The notes: generated by a model not told the origin, from the letters alone. A stretch of DNA of 64,000 nt from Marinobacter manganoxydans MnI7-9 (GCF_000235625.1 NZ_AGTR01000014.1:171485-235484); one strand, 5' to 3'. Shown: positions 29,662 to 40,349, counted from the stretch's first letter. Program-made: numbers and translations.

Positions 29662-30843
29662 TCAGATCAACTCGATAGCAACCGCAGTGCCCTCGCCACC
29701 ACCAATACACAGCGAAGCCACACCACGCTTCAGCCCACGCTGCTTCAGGGCATTGATCAGGGTAACAATGATCCGCGAGCCGGATGATCCGATCGGGTGC
29801 CCCAGGGCACAGGCGCCGCCGTGGACGTTCACCTTGTCAGCCGGCAGTTTCAACTCATTGATGGCTGCAAGGGTAACCACGGCGAAGGCTTCGTTGATCT
29901 CGAAGAGATCCACGTCGTCCACGCTCCAGCCAGCTTTCTTGAGCACCTTCTCGATGGCGCCGATGGGCGCCAGGGTGAACTCGGCCGGCAGGCGGGCGTG
30001 GGTGGCGTGGGCAACGATGCGCGCCTGTGGAACCAGGCCGCGGGCATCGGCTTCGGCGGCGGAGGCCAGAACCAGCGCAGAGGCGCCGTCGCTGATGGAA
30101 CTGGAGTTGGCGGCCGTCACCGAGCCGTCTTTGGCAAACGCCGGACGCAAGCTCGGGATCTTCTCGGGTTTGGCGTTGCCCGGCTGCTCGTCGATCTCGA
30201 CCAGGGTTTCACCCGCGCGGCTTTCAACGCTTACCGGAACAATCTCGTCACGGAACCAGCCGTTTTCGATAGCGGCCAGGGATTTCTGCAGGGACCCGAT
30301 GGCGAATTCATCCATGGCCTGGCGGCTGATGTCGTATTTGTCAGCGGTGCGCTGTGCGAAGACGCCCATCAGGCCGCCTTCGTAGGCGTCTTCCAGACCG
30401 TCCAGGAACATGCTGTCCATCACCTGGCCGTGGCCCATGCGCATGCCTCCGCGGGCCTTGGGCAGCAGGTACGGCGCCTGGCTCATGTTTTCCATGCCGC
30501 CGGCGATCATGATGTTGTTGGTACCGGCCTTGATCTGGTCATGGGCCATGATCACGGCCTGCATGCCGGAGCCGCACATCTTGTTGATGGTGGTGCAGCC
30601 GGAGCTGTCGGGAATGCCGGAAGCGCGTGAGGCCTGGCGCGCCGGGGCCTGGCCCAGGCCGGCGGGCAGCACGCAGCCCATGATGACTTCCTGGACATCC
30701 GCCGGCTGGAGGCCGGAGCGTTCAATGGCGGTCTTGATGGAGATAGCGCCCAGATCCGGCGAGCGCACGGAGCTGAGGGAGCCCATCATGCCACCCATGG
30801 GGGTTCTTGCTGAACCTGCGATTACCACATCATTGCTGTCCAT
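29662..30843 (-). CDS. atoB: Acetyl-CoA C-acetyltransferase (thiolase)
   Basis: A 393-residue thiolase II. The nucleophile Cys is in NKMCGSGMQ (about residue 89), the His in CALGHPIGSSGSR, and the second Cys in CIGGGEGTA. In this neighbourhood it probably cleaves acetoacetyl-CoA from leucine breakdown, or 2-methylacetoacetyl-CoA from isoleucine. It follows the acyl-CoA dehydrogenase and SDR genes on the same strand, separated by a cloverleaf repeat. Biosynthetic (PhaA) use cannot be excluded. Confidence 0.88.
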   Translation of the reverse strand: MDSNDVVIAGSARTPMGGMMGSLSSVRSPDLGAISIKTAIERSGLQPADVQEVIMGCVLPAGLGQAPARQASRASGIPDSSGCTTINKMCGSGMQAVIMAHDQIKAGTNNIMIAGGMENMSQAPYLLPKARGGMRMGHGQVMDSMFLDGLEDAYEGGLMGVFAQRTADKYDISRQAMDEFAIGSLQKSLAAIENGWFRDEIVPVSVESRAGETLVEIDEQPGNAKPEKIPSLRPAFAKDGSVTAANSSSISDGASALVLASAAEADARGLVPQARIVAHATHARLPAEFTLAPIGAIEKVLKKAGWSVDDVDLFEINEAFAVVTLAAINELKLPADKVNVHGGACALGHPIGSSGSRIIVTLINALKQRGLKRGVASLCIGGGEGTAVAIELI

Positions 30844-30877
30844 TTTGTTGTCCTCCTGATTGGGTGGAGGGCCCGAT

Positions 30878-30971
30878 CAGGGGCAGACTTTCCGGGACAC
30901 GCTGTGAATACGTCCCTGTACGCTTGACTGCAGCATCCATGCTGCAGACAGTCCCGGAAAGGCTGCCCCTG
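30878..30971 (-). repeat. Cloverleaf-like dispersed repeat, family 1, copy 1
   Basis: Outer arms CAGGGGCAG and CTGCCCCTG, continued by TTTCCGGGAC and GTCCCGGAAA, enclose CTGCAGCAT with its complement and a second short hairpin. Read on the minus strand its core is almost identical to 40246-40349. It sits between the acyl-CoA dehydrogenase and thiolase genes, in transcript sense. Confidence 0.8.
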
Positions 30972-31001
30972 CTCGGACCCCGAGCATTCGAGTTGCCTTC
31001 C

Positions 31002-32153
31002 TCAGGCCTTGCCCAGTACCGACCGGGCAATAATTTCTTTCATGACTTCCGAGGTGCCGCCATAAATTCGCTGCACCCGCGCGTCGATGAAGGCCCGGGA
31101 AATCGGATACTCGGTGGTGTAGCCGTAACCGCCAAACAGCTGCAGGCAACCATCGGCCACTCGGCACTGCATCTCAGTGGCGCTGTACTTGGCCATGGAG
31201 GCGGTTGGCGCGTCCAGTTCGCCCAGGTCGTACTGGTCGATGCACTGGTCCACGAACGCCTTGTTCACCCGGTAGTCAGTTTCCATGCGCGCGATTTCAA
31301 AGCGGGTGTTCTGCAGTTGGGCCAGTTTCTGTCCGAACAGTTCCCGCTCCTGGGCGTAGGCAATGGTCAGATCCAGGGAGCCACGGGCGGCAGCCACGCC
31401 AAGGGCGCCAATCACCAGACGTTCACGGGGCAGTTCCTTCATCAGGTACACAAACCCCTGCCCCTCTTCGCCAAGACGCGCGGAAGCCGGGATGCGCATG
31501 TCGGAGAAGAACAGCTCGGAGGTATCCCCGGAATGCTGGCCGATCTTGTCCAGGTTGCGGCCTTTGCTGAAGCCAGGCAGTGAGGTATCCACCAGGAACA
31601 GACTGATGCCCCGGGCGCCGGCCTTCGGATCGGTTTTCGCGGCAACGATGACCATATCAGCGTGCTGACCGTTGGTGATGAAGGTCTTGGAGCCGTTCAG
31701 GATGTAGTCATCGCCATCTTTCACCGCACTGGTGCGGATCGCCTGCAGGTCACTGCCGGCACCGGGCTCGGTCATGGCGATGGCGCCAACGGCTTCGCCG
31801 GAAACCAGCTTGGGCAACCACTGCTGACGCTGATCTTCATTGCCCATGTGGCTCAGATAGGGAGCGACAATGTCCGAATGGACCATCACGTTGGTGGATA
31901 GCGCGCCGAATCCCATGCGGGCCAGCTCTTCACCTACCACCACGGAGAACTGGAAAGGCGCACCGATGCCGCCCCACTCTTCAGGCACATCCACGCACAG
32001 CATTCCGGCGTTGCCCAGGGTGTTCCAGAGCTCGCGAGGCACCAGCCCGGACTTCTCCCAGGCTTCGTAGTGCGGCGTCACTTCTTTTTCCAGGACCTTG
32101 ATAACGGAATCCCGGAACATCCCCAGTTCTTCTTTATCAACAGACACGGTCAT
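31002..32153 (-). CDS. Acyl-CoA dehydrogenase
   Basis: About 383 residues with the FAD-dependent acyl-CoA dehydrogenase fold. AMTEPGAGSDLQ is the flavin/substrate loop. The C-terminus has IYGGTSEVMKEIIAR with Gly where MCAD has its catalytic Glu; the base is then probably the Glu of LPRERLV, as in LCAD and isovaleryl-CoA dehydrogenase. The ATG at 32153 follows CAGGAG; a TTG 15 bases further would add five residues. The operon with an HSD10-like SDR and a thiolase suggests isoleucine or branched acyl-CoA oxidation, but straight-chain substrates remain possible. Confidence 0.85.
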   Translation of the reverse strand: MTVSVDKEELGMFRDSVIKVLEKEVTPHYEAWEKSGLVPRELWNTLGNAGMLCVDVPEEWGGIGAPFQFSVVVGEELARMGFGALSTNVMVHSDIVAPYLSHMGNEDQRQQWLPKLVSGEAVGAIAMTEPGAGSDLQAIRTSAVKDGDDYILNGSKTFITNGQHADMVIVAAKTDPKAGARGISLFLVDTSLPGFSKGRNLDKIGQHSGDTSELFFSDMRIPASARLGEEGQGFVYLMKELPRERLVIGALGVAAARGSLDLTIAYAQERELFGQKLAQLQNTRFEIARMETDYRVNKAFVDQCIDQYDLGELDAPTASMAKYSATEMQCRVADGCLQLFGGYGYTTEYPISRAFIDARVQRIYGGTSEVMKEIIARSVLGKA

Positions 32154-32177
32154 GTATGTCTCCTGCAATTGAATGCT

Positions 32178-32939
32178 TCACTTGGGCGCCATGCGGAGCG
32201 CGCAGTCCAGACGAATCACTTCGCCATTGAGAATCGGGTTACGCACCATCTGATCCACCATCATGCCGAACTCTTCCGGCTTGCCGAGGCGCTTCGGGAA
32301 CGGCAGCGTGGCCGCCAGGCTTTCCTGAACTTCCTCGGGCATACCCGCCATCATGGGCGTCATGAACAGGCCCGGTGCAATCGTATTTACACGGATGCCC
32401 TCGCGAGCCAGCTCACGGGCCGACTGCAGGGTTAGCGATACCACACCGCCCTTGGACGCGCTGTAGGCCGCCTGGCCAATCTGGCCCTCGTAGGCGGCCA
32501 CCGAAGCAGTATTGATGATCACACCGCGTTCACCATCGGCGTTGGGTTCACGCTGGGCCATATCCGCTGCCGCGAGGCGCAGGATGTTAAAGGTACCAAT
32601 CAGGTTGACCTGAATAACCTTGCTGAAGTTCTCCAGGGGCATCACACCCTCACGGCCCAGAATCTTCGAGGCTGTGGCAATACCGGCGCAGTTCACAGCG
32701 ATACCGCAGGGGCCGTGGGCTTCGCGGGCAGCGTTGATGGCCGCTTCGGCGCTGTCCGGGGAACTGACATCGCATTTCAGGAAAATGCCGCCGATATCCG
32801 CGGCCACCTTTTCACCCTGTTCCTGCTGAAGGTCAAGAACCGCGACCTTGCAGCCGGCGGCGGCCAGTGCGCGGGCCGCACCCTCGCCCAGCCCGGAAGC
32901 ACCGCCTGTTACAATGGCTGCCACATTTTTGAATTCCAT
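32178..32939 (-). CDS. SDR 3-hydroxyacyl-CoA dehydrogenase, HSD10-like
   Basis: A 253-residue short-chain dehydrogenase. Cofactor loop [10 protein letters not shown] at about 11-20 and catalytic Tyr/Lys in YSASKGG are intact. [20 protein letters not shown] and the C-terminal RLGKPEEFG are characteristic of the type II 3-hydroxyacyl-CoA dehydrogenase group that acts on 3-hydroxy-2-methylbutyryl-CoA. First gene of the minus-strand operon and divergent from liuR, with a GTTTACGTAAAC palindrome between the two. Confidence 0.87.
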   Translation of the reverse strand: MEFKNVAAIVTGGASGLGEGAARALAAAGCKVAVLDLQQEQGEKVAADIGGIFLKCDVSSPDSAEAAINAAREAHGPCGIAVNCAGIATASKILGREGVMPLENFSKVIQVNLIGTFNILRLAAADMAQREPNADGERGVIINTASVAAYEGQIGQAAYSASKGGVVSLTLQSARELAREGIRVNTIAPGLFMTPMMAGMPEEVQESLAATLPFPKRLGKPEEFGMMVDQMVRNPILNGEVIRLDCALRMAPK

Positions 32940-32998
32940 CGTTCACTCCCCTTTTCAGGATTCTGTTTGTTAGAAATCGGACCCTAAAACTACTTTAC

Positions 32999-33010
32999 GT
33001 TTACGTAAAC
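32999..33010. promoter_or_regulatory. Likely LiuR operator
   Basis: GTTTACGTAAAC is a perfect palindrome, preceded by another TTTACG. It lies in the 104-bp region shared by the divergent SDR and liuR genes, 34 bp before liuR, where the MerR-family regulator would control both operons. A -10-like TATCTA follows at 33013. Confidence 0.6.
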
Positions 33011-33043
33011 TTTATCTAACCTAAGTCTAAAAAGGAAATCCCA

Positions 33044-33487
33044 ATGGACATTAAACAGACATACAGCATCAGCGAGCTCGCCAAAGAGTTCGACGTGACA
33101 ACCCGGAGCATTCGATTCTACGAAGATCAGGAGCTGCTCAGGCCCACGCGGCGCGGGCAGACACGGATCTTCAGTTCAAAGGATCGAGTGCGTCTGAAGC
33201 TTATTCTCCGCGGCAAGCGGATGGGATTTTCCCTCGCGGAAACCAAAGAATTGTTCGACCTGTGGGACGAAACCCTCAGCGGCAATGAAAAACAGCTGCT
33301 GAAGATGCTGACCATTCTGGAAAACAAACGGGCTCAGCTGGAACAGCAGAAAAACGACATTGCCCAGGCAGAAATGGAAATGGATACAGCCGAAGCCCGG
33401 TGCCGAGAAGCCCTGGCCGAGCTGCAGAAGAAAAAGAAACAGCAGGCCCCGGCCAACGAAGAAGCCAGGCAGACCGCTGAACACTAA
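33044..33487 (+). CDS. liuR: MerR family regulator of leucine degradation
   Basis: A 147-residue MerR-type regulator. The winged helix is ISELAKEFDVTTRSIRFYED at about 8-27, followed by a long dimerisation coiled coil (about 85-140) that ends in Lys/Gln-rich sequence. No metal-binding cysteines, consistent with a small-molecule or acyl-CoA effector. It begins the plus-strand liu cluster, 25 bp before liuA. LiuR homologues repress liu genes and respond to pathway intermediates. Confidence 0.88.
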   Translation: MDIKQTYSISELAKEFDVTTRSIRFYEDQELLRPTRRGQTRIFSSKDRVRLKLILRGKRMGFSLAETKELFDLWDETLSGNEKQLLKMLTILENKRAQLEQQKNDIAQAEMEMDTAEARCREALAELQKKKKQQAPANEEARQTAEH

Positions 33488-33512
33488 TGACAGAAATCAA
33501 AGGTAGCCAACG

Positions 33513-34682
33513 ATGAAATCACAATACTCAGAGCTCAACTTCGGCCTCGGCGAAACCCTCGATATGCTCCGCGAGCAGATCAACGGCTTTGCTGCTTCCG
33601 AAATCGCGCCGCGCGCCGAGGAAATTGACCGCAACAACGAGTTCCCCATGGACCTGTGGCGGAAAATGGGCGACATGGGCCTGCTGGGTATCACCGTGAG
33701 CGAAGAATACGGCGGCTCCGACATGGGCTACCTGGCGCACGTCATCGCCATGGAAGAAATCAGCCGTGCTTCCGCCTCCGTTGGCCTCTCCTACGGTGCC
33801 CACTCCAACCTGTGTGTGAACCAGATTCACCGCAACGGCACCGAAGAACAGAAACAGAAATACCTGCCGAAGCTCGTCAGCGGCGAGCACATTGGCGCCC
33901 TGGCCATGTCCGAGCCCAACGCCGGCTCCGACGTCATCTCCATGAAACTGACCGCCAAAGATGAAGGTGACCACTACCTCCTCAACGGCAACAAAATGTG
34001 GATCACCAACGGCCCGGATGCGAACACCTACGTCATCTACGCCAAGACCGACACCTCCGCCGGCTCCAGGGGCGTGACCGCCTTCATCGTAGAGCGCGAC
34101 GCCCCGGGCTTCAGCCGTCACCAGAAACTCGACAAGCTCGGCATGCGCGGCTCCAACACCTGTGAACTGGTCTTCCAGGACTGCAAAGTACCCAAGGAGA
34201 ACGTCCTGGGTGGTGTTGGCAACGGCGCCAAAGTCCTCATGAGCGGCCTCGACTACGAACGCCTGGTTCTCTCTGGCGGCCCGCTGGGCATCATGCAAGC
34301 CGCTATGGACGTGGTCGTACCCTACATCCGCGAGCGCAAGCAGTTCGGCCAGGCCATCGGTGAATTCGAACTGGTCCAGGGCAAAGTCGCCGACATGTAC
34401 ACCTGGATGAACACCGCCAAGTCCTACGTCTACATGGTTGCCATGTCTGCCGACCGTGGCGCGGAAACCACCCGTAAAGACGCCGCCGGCGCGATCCTCT
34501 ACTCCGCCGAAATGGCCACCAAAATCGCCCTGGACGCCATCCAGCTGCTCGGCGGTAACGGCTATATCAACGAATACCCGACAGGCCGCCTGCTGCGGGA
34601 CGCAAAGCTGTATGAGATCGGTGCCGGAACGTCCGAGATTCGTCGGATGCTGATCGGCCGTGAGCTGTACCTGAACAAATAA
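33513..34682 (+). CDS. liuA: Isovaleryl-CoA dehydrogenase
   Basis: A 389-residue flavoprotein converting isovaleryl-CoA to 3-methylcrotonyl-CoA. The catalytic base is Glu249 in GLDYERLVL, the isovaleryl-CoA-specific position, with Gly at the MCAD position ([11 protein letters not shown]). [10 protein letters not shown] is the flavin loop. Electrons pass to ETF. First catabolic gene after liuR; a 106-bp cloverleaf repeat follows before liuB. Confidence 0.94.
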   Translation: MKSQYSELNFGLGETLDMLREQINGFAASEIAPRAEEIDRNNEFPMDLWRKMGDMGLLGITVSEEYGGSDMGYLAHVIAMEEISRASASVGLSYGAHSNLCVNQIHRNGTEEQKQKYLPKLVSGEHIGALAMSEPNAGSDVISMKLTAKDEGDHYLLNGNKMWITNGPDANTYVIYAKTDTSAGSRGVTAFIVERDAPGFSRHQKLDKLGMRGSNTCELVFQDCKVPKENVLGGVGNGAKVLMSGLDYERLVLSGGPLGIMQAAMDVVVPYIRERKQFGQAIGEFELVQGKVADMYTWMNTAKSYVYMVAMSADRGAETTRKDAAGAILYSAEMATKIALDAIQLLGGNGYINEYPTGRLLRDAKLYEIGAGTSEIRRMLIGRELYLNK

Positions 34683-34754
34683 CGCGCAGCTTCAAGCCAG
34701 TAGCCGTCCTCAGCCGGATAAGCCGGGGACGGCTTGCACCCAAAGTACGACGAG

Positions 34755-34860
34755 GGACTGGCAGGGTGTCTTTCCGGGAATGTCGGCGGCCATGGATGGC
34801 CGACGTCAAGCGCACATGGATGTGCTCGTAGCGGTTCCCGGAAAGATTCCCTGCCAGTCC
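34755..34860 (+). repeat. Cloverleaf-like dispersed repeat, family 1, copy 2
   Basis: Outer arms GGACTGGCAGGG and CCCTGCCAGTCC are exact complements, continued by TTTCCGGGAA/TTCCCGGAAA. Two inner hairpins follow: CGGCGGCCATGGATGGCCG and GCACATGGATGTGC. Same plan as the other two copies but different base pairs in the stems. Between liuA and liuB in the same sense as transcription. Confidence 0.82.
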
Positions 34861-34889
34861 CGCCGCCCCGAACCTCGAGGCCCGAAAAA

Positions 34890-36497
34890 ATGACAATACT
34901 TCAAAGCAAGATTAATCCCAGGTCCGAAGAGTTCCAGGCCAACCAGGAATCCATGGCCCAGGCCGTAGCCGACCTGCGCGACAAAGTTTCCACCATCCAG
35001 CAAGGCGGCGGCCCCTCCTACCAGGAGCGCCACATCGCCCGTGGCAAGCTGCTCCCCAGAGAGCGCATCAACCGTCTCCTGGACGACGGCTCCCCGTTCC
35101 TGGAAATCGGCCAGTTCGCCGCCTACAACGTTTACGATGAAGAAGTCCCCGCTGCAGGCGTCATCGCCGGCGTGGGCCGCGTCTCCGGCACCGAATGCAT
35201 GATCATTGCCAACGACGCCACCGTAAAAGGCGGCAGCTACTACCCGCTGACCGTCAAAAAACACCTGCGCGCCCAGGAAATCGCCCTGCAGAACCGCCTG
35301 CCGTGCATCTACCTGGTCGACTCCGGCGGCGCCAACCTGCCCCGCCAGGACGAAGTCTTCCCGGATCGCGACCACTTCGGCCGCATCTTCTACAACCAGG
35401 CCCGTATGTCTGCCGACGACATCCCGCAGATCGCCGTCGTCATGGGCCTGTGCACCGCCGGTGGCGCCTACGTGCCCGCCATGGCCGATGAATCCATCAT
35501 CGTCCGTAACCAGGGCACCATCTTCCTGGCTGGCCCGCCGCTGGTGAAAGCCGCCACCGGTGAAGTAGTGACCGCCGAAGACCTCGGTGGCGCCGACGTG
35601 CACTGTAAAATCTCCGGTGTTGCCGACCACTACGCCGAGAACGACGCACACGCCCTGGAAATCGCCCGGCGCAGCGTCTCCAACCTGAACCGTCGCAAGC
35701 CAACGGATGTGGAAATCCGCAAACCCAAGGCACCGCTGTACGACGCCGAGGAGATCTACGGCATCGTTGGCACCGACCTGCGCAAGCAGTTCGACGTGCG
35801 TGACGTCATCGCCCGCACCGTCGACGGTTCCGAGTTTGACGAATTCAAACGCTATTACGGCCAGACCCTGGTCACCGGCTTTGCCCATATCCACGGCTAC
35901 CCGGTGGGCATCATCGCCAACAACGGCATCCTGTTCAGCGAAGCCGCCCAGAAAGGCGCCCACTTCGTTGAATTGTGCTGCCAGCGCAACATCCCGTTGC
36001 TGTTCCTGCAGAATATCACCGGGTTCATGGTTGGCCAGAAATACGAATCCGAAGGTATCGCCAAGCACGGCGCCAAGATGGTTATGGCCGTGGCCTGTGC
36101 CAACGTACCCAAGATCACCGTACTGATCGGCGGCTCCTTTGGCGCGGGTAACTACGGCATGTGCGGCCGCGCCTACAGCCCCGATTTCCTGTGGATGTGG
36201 CCGAACGCCCGCATCTCGGTGATGGGCGGCGAACAGGCCGCCGGCGTTATGGCCACCGTTCGCCGTGAAGGCATGGAGCGCAAGGGCCAGGAATGGAGCG
36301 CCGAGGAAGAAGCTGAATTCAAGAAGCCGATCATCGACACCTACGAACACCAGGGCCACCCGTACTACGCCAGCGCCCGCCTCTGGGACGACGGCGTCAT
36401 AGACCCGGCCCAGACCCGGGAAGTGGTTGCCCTGAGCCTGTCTGCCACCCTTAACCGACCCGCCAAGCCGACACGCTTTGGCGTGTTCCGGATGTAA
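34890..36497 (+). CDS. liuB: 3-Methylcrotonyl-CoA carboxylase beta subunit
   Basis: A 535-residue carboxyltransferase that moves CO2 from biotin to 3-methylcrotonyl-CoA. The ATG at 34890 gives [15 protein letters not shown], the usual start; a longer frame to 34734 only runs through the repeat. Family segments include [20 protein letters not shown] and, upstream, [20 protein letters not shown]. It forms the MCC complex with LiuD. GAGG is 11 bases before the ATG, and liuC begins 15 bp after. Confidence 0.93.
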   Translation: MTILQSKINPRSEEFQANQESMAQAVADLRDKVSTIQQGGGPSYQERHIARGKLLPRERINRLLDDGSPFLEIGQFAAYNVYDEEVPAAGVIAGVGRVSGTECMIIANDATVKGGSYYPLTVKKHLRAQEIALQNRLPCIYLVDSGGANLPRQDEVFPDRDHFGRIFYNQARMSADDIPQIAVVMGLCTAGGAYVPAMADESIIVRNQGTIFLAGPPLVKAATGEVVTAEDLGGADVHCKISGVADHYAENDAHALEIARRSVSNLNRRKPTDVEIRKPKAPLYDAEEIYGIVGTDLRKQFDVRDVIARTVDGSEFDEFKRYYGQTLVTGFAHIHGYPVGIIANNGILFSEAAQKGAHFVELCCQRNIPLLFLQNITGFMVGQKYESEGIAKHGAKMVMAVACANVPKITVLIGGSFGAGNYGMCGRAYSPDFLWMWPNARISVMGGEQAAGVMATVRREGMERKGQEWSAEEEAEFKKPIIDTYEHQGHPYYASARLWDDGVIDPAQTREVVALSLSATLNRPAKPTRFGVFRM

Positions 36498-36511
36498 TCG
36501 GGGAGACTGAC

Positions 36512-37318
36512 ATGACAGACAACGAATCCGCAGTTCTGCTCAAACGTCGCGACGAAGGCATTGCCGAGGTGGTTCTAAACCGCCCTGACAAACGCAACGC
36601 CTTTGACGACGTGATCATCCAGCAGCTGATCAGCACCCTCACCGAGGTGAATGCCGACAACAGCGTGAAGGTCGTTATCCTGCGCTCCGAAGGCAAGCAC
36701 TTCTCCGCCGGGGCCGACCTTGGCTGGATGCGCCGCATGGCCGAGAACAGCCGCCAGGAAAACCTGGATGATTCCCGGGAACTGGCGCGGCTGATGAACG
36801 TACTCAACCACCTGTCCAAGCCCGTGATCGGCCTGGTACAGGGCGCCGCTTTCGGCGGCGCGGTGGGCCTTGCCGCCTGCTGCGACATCGTCATTGCCAC
36901 CGAAAAATCCAGCTTCTGCCTCAGCGAAGTGAAGCTCGGCCTGATTCCGGCGGTGATCAGTCCCTACGTGGTGCGCGCCATCGGCGAGCGCCAGGCCCGG
37001 CGGTATTTCATCTCCGCCGAAGTGTTCACCGCAAAGCAGGCTCAGGAATACGGCCTTGTGCACATCGTCTGTGACGATGTCGACGCCATGGAAGCCCGCT
37101 GCAACGAGATGCTCCAGCAACTGGCCATGAACGGGCCCGAGGCCATGAAAGCCGCCAAGGACCTGGTATTCGCCGTCAGCCACAAACCCATCAACGACGA
37201 CGTGATTGACGACACCGCACACCGCATCGCGGATATCCGGGTGGGTGAAGAAGGGCAGGAAGGGCTCAGCGCCTTCCTGAACAAGCGCAAGGCCAACTGG
37301 GTTCCGGAGGAAGAATAA
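36512..37318 (+). CDS. liuC: Methylglutaconyl-CoA hydratase
   Basis: A 268-residue crotonase-fold enzyme hydrating 3-methylglutaconyl-CoA to HMG-CoA. Oxyanion-hole segments are FSAGADLGWM at about 67-76 and GAAFGGAVGLAACCDI at about 111-126. FCLSEVKLGLIPA is the third crotonase signature. Placed between the two MCC subunit genes, the standard liu order, with 2 bp before liuD. Confidence 0.9.
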   Translation: MTDNESAVLLKRRDEGIAEVVLNRPDKRNAFDDVIIQQLISTLTEVNADNSVKVVILRSEGKHFSAGADLGWMRRMAENSRQENLDDSRELARLMNVLNHLSKPVIGLVQGAAFGGAVGLAACCDIVIATEKSSFCLSEVKLGLIPAVISPYVVRAIGERQARRYFISAEVFTAKQAQEYGLVHIVCDDVDAMEARCNEMLQQLAMNGPEAMKAAKDLVFAVSHKPINDDVIDDTAHRIADIRVGEEGQEGLSAFLNKRKANWVPEEE

Positions 37319-37320
37319 CA

Positions 37321-39330
37321 ATGTTCAGCAAGATACTGATCGCCAACCGGGGCGAAATCGCCTGCCGGATCATACAAACCGCCCACCGCATGGGCATTCG
37401 CGTTGTCGCCGTCTATTCCGAGGCCGACGCCAATGCACGGCACGTGGCCATGGCTGACGAAGCCTTCCACATCGGCCCTGCACCGAGCTCCGAGAGCTAC
37501 CTGCGGGCCGAAAAGATCATCGAGATTGCCAAAAAGAGTGGCGCCCAGGCCATCCACCCGGGCTACGGTTTCCTCTCGGAAAACACCGGGTTTGCCGAAT
37601 CCTGTGAAGCCAACAACATTGTCTTCATCGGCCCGCCCTCCTCGGCCATCGCTGCCATGGGCTCCAAGTCAGCGGCCAAGGCCATCATGGAAAAGGCTGG
37701 CGTGCCGCTGGTGCCCGGTTACCACGGCGACGACCAGTCGGTTGAAACCCTGCGGGCCGAAGCCGAGAAATGCGGCTTCCCCTTGCTGCTCAAGGCTGTC
37801 GCCGGCGGCGGTGGCAAAGGCATGCGCGTCGTGAACAACATGGGCGAGTTTGACGATGCTCTGGCTGCTGCCAAGCGCGAAGCCCAGAACGCGTTCGGCA
37901 ACCCGGACATGCTGATCGAACGTTACCTGACCCAGCCCCGGCACGTGGAGATCCAGGTCTTCTGCGACCAGGAAGGCAAGGGCGTGTACCTGGCCGAGCG
38001 TGACTGTTCCGTGCAGCGCCGCCATCAGAAAGTCCTCGAAGAAGCCCCGGCCCCGGGCCTGAGCGAAGAAACCCGCAAGGCCATGGGTGAGGCGGCCGTG
38101 CGCGCCGCCCAGGCCATTAACTACGTGGGTGCCGGCACCGTTGAATTCCTGTACGACGTCGACGGCTCCTTCTTCTTCATGGAGATGAACACCCGCCTTC
38201 AGGTCGAGCATCCGGTTACCGAAATGGTCACCGGCCAGGATCTGGTGGAATGGCAGCTGAAAGTGGCCTGGGGTGATGCCCTGCCGCTGGAACAGTCCCA
38301 GGTGAAAACCCGGGGCCACGCCCTGGAAGCGCGGATCTACGCCGAAGACCCGGACCAGGACTTCCTGCCGGCCACCGGTAACCTGCGCTACCTGAGCACC
38401 CCGGATGAAAGCGCCCATGTGCGCGTCGACACCGGCGTGACCGAAGGCGACGACATCAGCATCCACTACGACCCCATGATCGCCAAGCTGATCGTGTGGG
38501 ACGAAACCCGCGACCAGGCCATCAACCGCATGGTTCAGGCCCTGGAGCACTACCGCATCGCGGGCGTGAAGACCAACATCCGGTTCCTGCACGCCCTGGC
38601 GGACGCCCAACCGTTCCGAGAAGCGGAACTGACCACCGGCTTTATCGACGATCACCGGGAACTGCTGTTCCCGAAATCGAAGCTGGATACCCATAAAGCC
38701 CTGGTACTGGCCGCCGGCTTTGTTCTGGAACAGCGCAAATCCCGTGAAGTGGTCAGCACCGACCCCTGGTCGCCGTTCGGCCGCCAGAACAGCTGGCGCA
38801 TGAACTCAGAATACGCCCAGCCGCTGCAACTGCAGGTCGGTGACGAGATTCACGACCTGAAGGTACTGGAGCGTGATGACCGTTATCAGGTGTATGTGGG
38901 CGACAGCGTCTATAACCTCACCGCCCGCCTGGACGACGATTATCTGCAGGCGGTCATCAACGGCCACCGCATCAGCATCCACGGCAACCTGCACAACGAC
39001 CAGCTGGTGCTGTTCTACGAAGGCGACACCTTCAACTGCACCGTGTACAAGGAAAGCTACGGCTTCGAGGAAATGGCCGGCGAAGGCAGCCTGGCCGCGC
39101 CCATGAACGGTGCCATCGTCGCCGTGCAGGCCAAAGTCGGCGACAAGGTCACCGCCGGCCAGAGCCTGGTGATCATGGAAGCCATGAAGATGGAGCACGC
39201 CATCAAGGCCCCGGCCGACGGCGTGGTCACCGAGATCTTCTTCGCCGAAGGCGACCAGGTTTCCGAAGGTGCCGAACTGATTGCCATTGAGGTGAACGAC
39301 CCAGAAGCGAAACAAGAGGAGGCAGGCTAA
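37321..39330 (+). CDS. liuD: 3-Methylcrotonyl-CoA carboxylase alpha subunit, biotinylated
   Basis: A 669-residue biotin carboxylase fused to its carrier domain. N-terminal ATP-grasp (about 1-450) shows [14 protein letters not shown] and [11 protein letters not shown]; a linker domain follows; the biotinyl domain at the C-terminus carries EAMKMEH with the modified Lys at 623. Its stop overlaps the liuE start by one base (TAATG). Confidence 0.94.
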   Translation: MFSKILIANRGEIACRIIQTAHRMGIRVVAVYSEADANARHVAMADEAFHIGPAPSSESYLRAEKIIEIAKKSGAQAIHPGYGFLSENTGFAESCEANNIVFIGPPSSAIAAMGSKSAAKAIMEKAGVPLVPGYHGDDQSVETLRAEAEKCGFPLLLKAVAGGGGKGMRVVNNMGEFDDALAAAKREAQNAFGNPDMLIERYLTQPRHVEIQVFCDQEGKGVYLAERDCSVQRRHQKVLEEAPAPGLSEETRKAMGEAAVRAAQAINYVGAGTVEFLYDVDGSFFFMEMNTRLQVEHPVTEMVTGQDLVEWQLKVAWGDALPLEQSQVKTRGHALEARIYAEDPDQDFLPATGNLRYLSTPDESAHVRVDTGVTEGDDISIHYDPMIAKLIVWDETRDQAINRMVQALEHYRIAGVKTNIRFLHALADAQPFREAELTTGFIDDHRELLFPKSKLDTHKALVLAAGFVLEQRKSREVVSTDPWSPFGRQNSWRMNSEYAQPLQLQVGDEIHDLKVLERDDRYQVYVGDSVYNLTARLDDDYLQAVINGHRISIHGNLHNDQLVLFYEGDTFNCTVYKESYGFEEMAGEGSLAAPMNGAIVAVQAKVGDKVTAGQSLVIMEAMKMEHAIKAPADGVVTEIFFAEGDQVSEGAELIAIEVNDPEAKQEEAG

Positions 39331-40238
39331 TGGCCTTTCCCAAACAGGTCCGCCTGGTTGAGATGAGCCCCCGGGACGGACTCCAGAACGAGCCCGGCCC
39401 GGTGATCGCCACCGCCATCAAAACCGGGCTGATCGACCGCCTGGCAGACAGCGGCCTGAGCCACATCGAGGCCGCCAGCTTCGTGTCCCCGAAATGGGTG
39501 CCACAAATGGGCGACGCCGCCGAGGTGATGGCCGGCATCAATCGCAAGGCTGGCGTTCGCTACTCCGCCCTCACCCCGAACCTGAAAGGGTTTGAGGGGG
39601 CACTGGCGGCGAAGGCCGACGAAGTGGCGGTGTTCGGCGCCGCGTCCGAATCCTTCACCAAAAAGAACATCAACTGCACCATCGCCGAAAGCCTCGAACG
39701 CTTCGCCCCGGTGGTGGAAGAAGCCCGCAAACACGGCATCCCAGTGCGTGGTTACGTTTCCACCGTCATGGGCTGCCCCTACGAAGGCGACATCGCCCCG
39801 GAACAGGTGGCCACCGTGGCCAAAGCCCTGTACGAAATGGGTTGCCACGAAATCTCTCTGGGCGACACCATCGGCGTGGGCACCCCGATCAAAGCCAAGC
39901 GAATGCTCGAAGCCGTCGCTGCCCACGTGCCCATGGAAAAGCTGGCGGCCCACTTCCACGACACCTATGGCCAGGCACTGGCCAACCTGTACGCGGTGCT
40001 GGAAGAAGGCGTCAGCGTCATCGATGCCTCCGTCGCCGGCCTCGGCGGCTGTCCCTACGCCAAAGGCGCCTCGGGCAACGTCGCCACCGAAGACGTGCTA
40101 TACCTGCTTAACGGCCTTGGCATCAAAACCGGCGTCGATCTGGAAAAGCTTGTCGCCACAGGCGACTGGATATGCAGCCAACTGAATCGCCACAACGGCT
40201 CAAAAGTCGGCCAGGCACTAGGCGGCAACTGCCAATGA
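39330..40238 (+). CDS. liuE: Hydroxymethylglutaryl-CoA lyase
   Basis: A 302-residue TIM-barrel lyase splitting HMG-CoA into acetoacetate and acetyl-CoA, the last step of leucine degradation. [14 protein letters not shown] carries the metal ligand and catalytic Arg; the signature [19 protein letters not shown] contains the active-site Cys, and [12 protein letters not shown] the metal-binding histidines. Translation is coupled to liuD by TAATG. A cloverleaf repeat starts 8 bp after its stop. Confidence 0.94.
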   Translation: MAFPKQVRLVEMSPRDGLQNEPGPVIATAIKTGLIDRLADSGLSHIEAASFVSPKWVPQMGDAAEVMAGINRKAGVRYSALTPNLKGFEGALAAKADEVAVFGAASESFTKKNINCTIAESLERFAPVVEEARKHGIPVRGYVSTVMGCPYEGDIAPEQVATVAKALYEMGCHEISLGDTIGVGTPIKAKRMLEAVAAHVPMEKLAAHFHDTYGQALANLYAVLEEGVSVIDASVAGLGGCPYAKGASGNVATEDVLYLLNGLGIKTGVDLEKLVATGDWICSQLNRHNGSKVGQALGGNCQ

Positions 40239-40245
40239 TCAAATT

Positions 40246-40349
40246 GGCGGGTGGGAACAGCTTCCCAGGACTGTCTGCAGCATGGATGCTGCAGTCAAGC
40301 GTACACGGACGTATTCACAGCGTGTCCTGGGAAGCTGTTCCCGCCCGCC
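40246..40349 (+). repeat. Cloverleaf-like dispersed repeat, family 1, copy 3
   Basis: Arms at 40246-40271 and 40324-40349 are complementary over 26 bp with one G-T pair (GGGAACAGCTTCCCAGGAC against GTCCTGGGAAGCTGTTCCC). Inside is TGCAGCATGGATGCTGCA and a second imperfect hairpin TACACGGACGTA. Between liuE and the AhpD-like gene, in transcript sense. Confidence 0.85.

Noticed and set aside
34734-34889. Extended N-terminus for LiuB
   Set aside because: The added residues are encoded by the cloverleaf repeat; the ATG at 34890 matches the family start.
34806-36359. Long minus-strand ORF (about 517 codons) opposite liuB
   Set aside because: It mirrors the conserved carboxyltransferase gene and has a biased composition with no recognisable domain.
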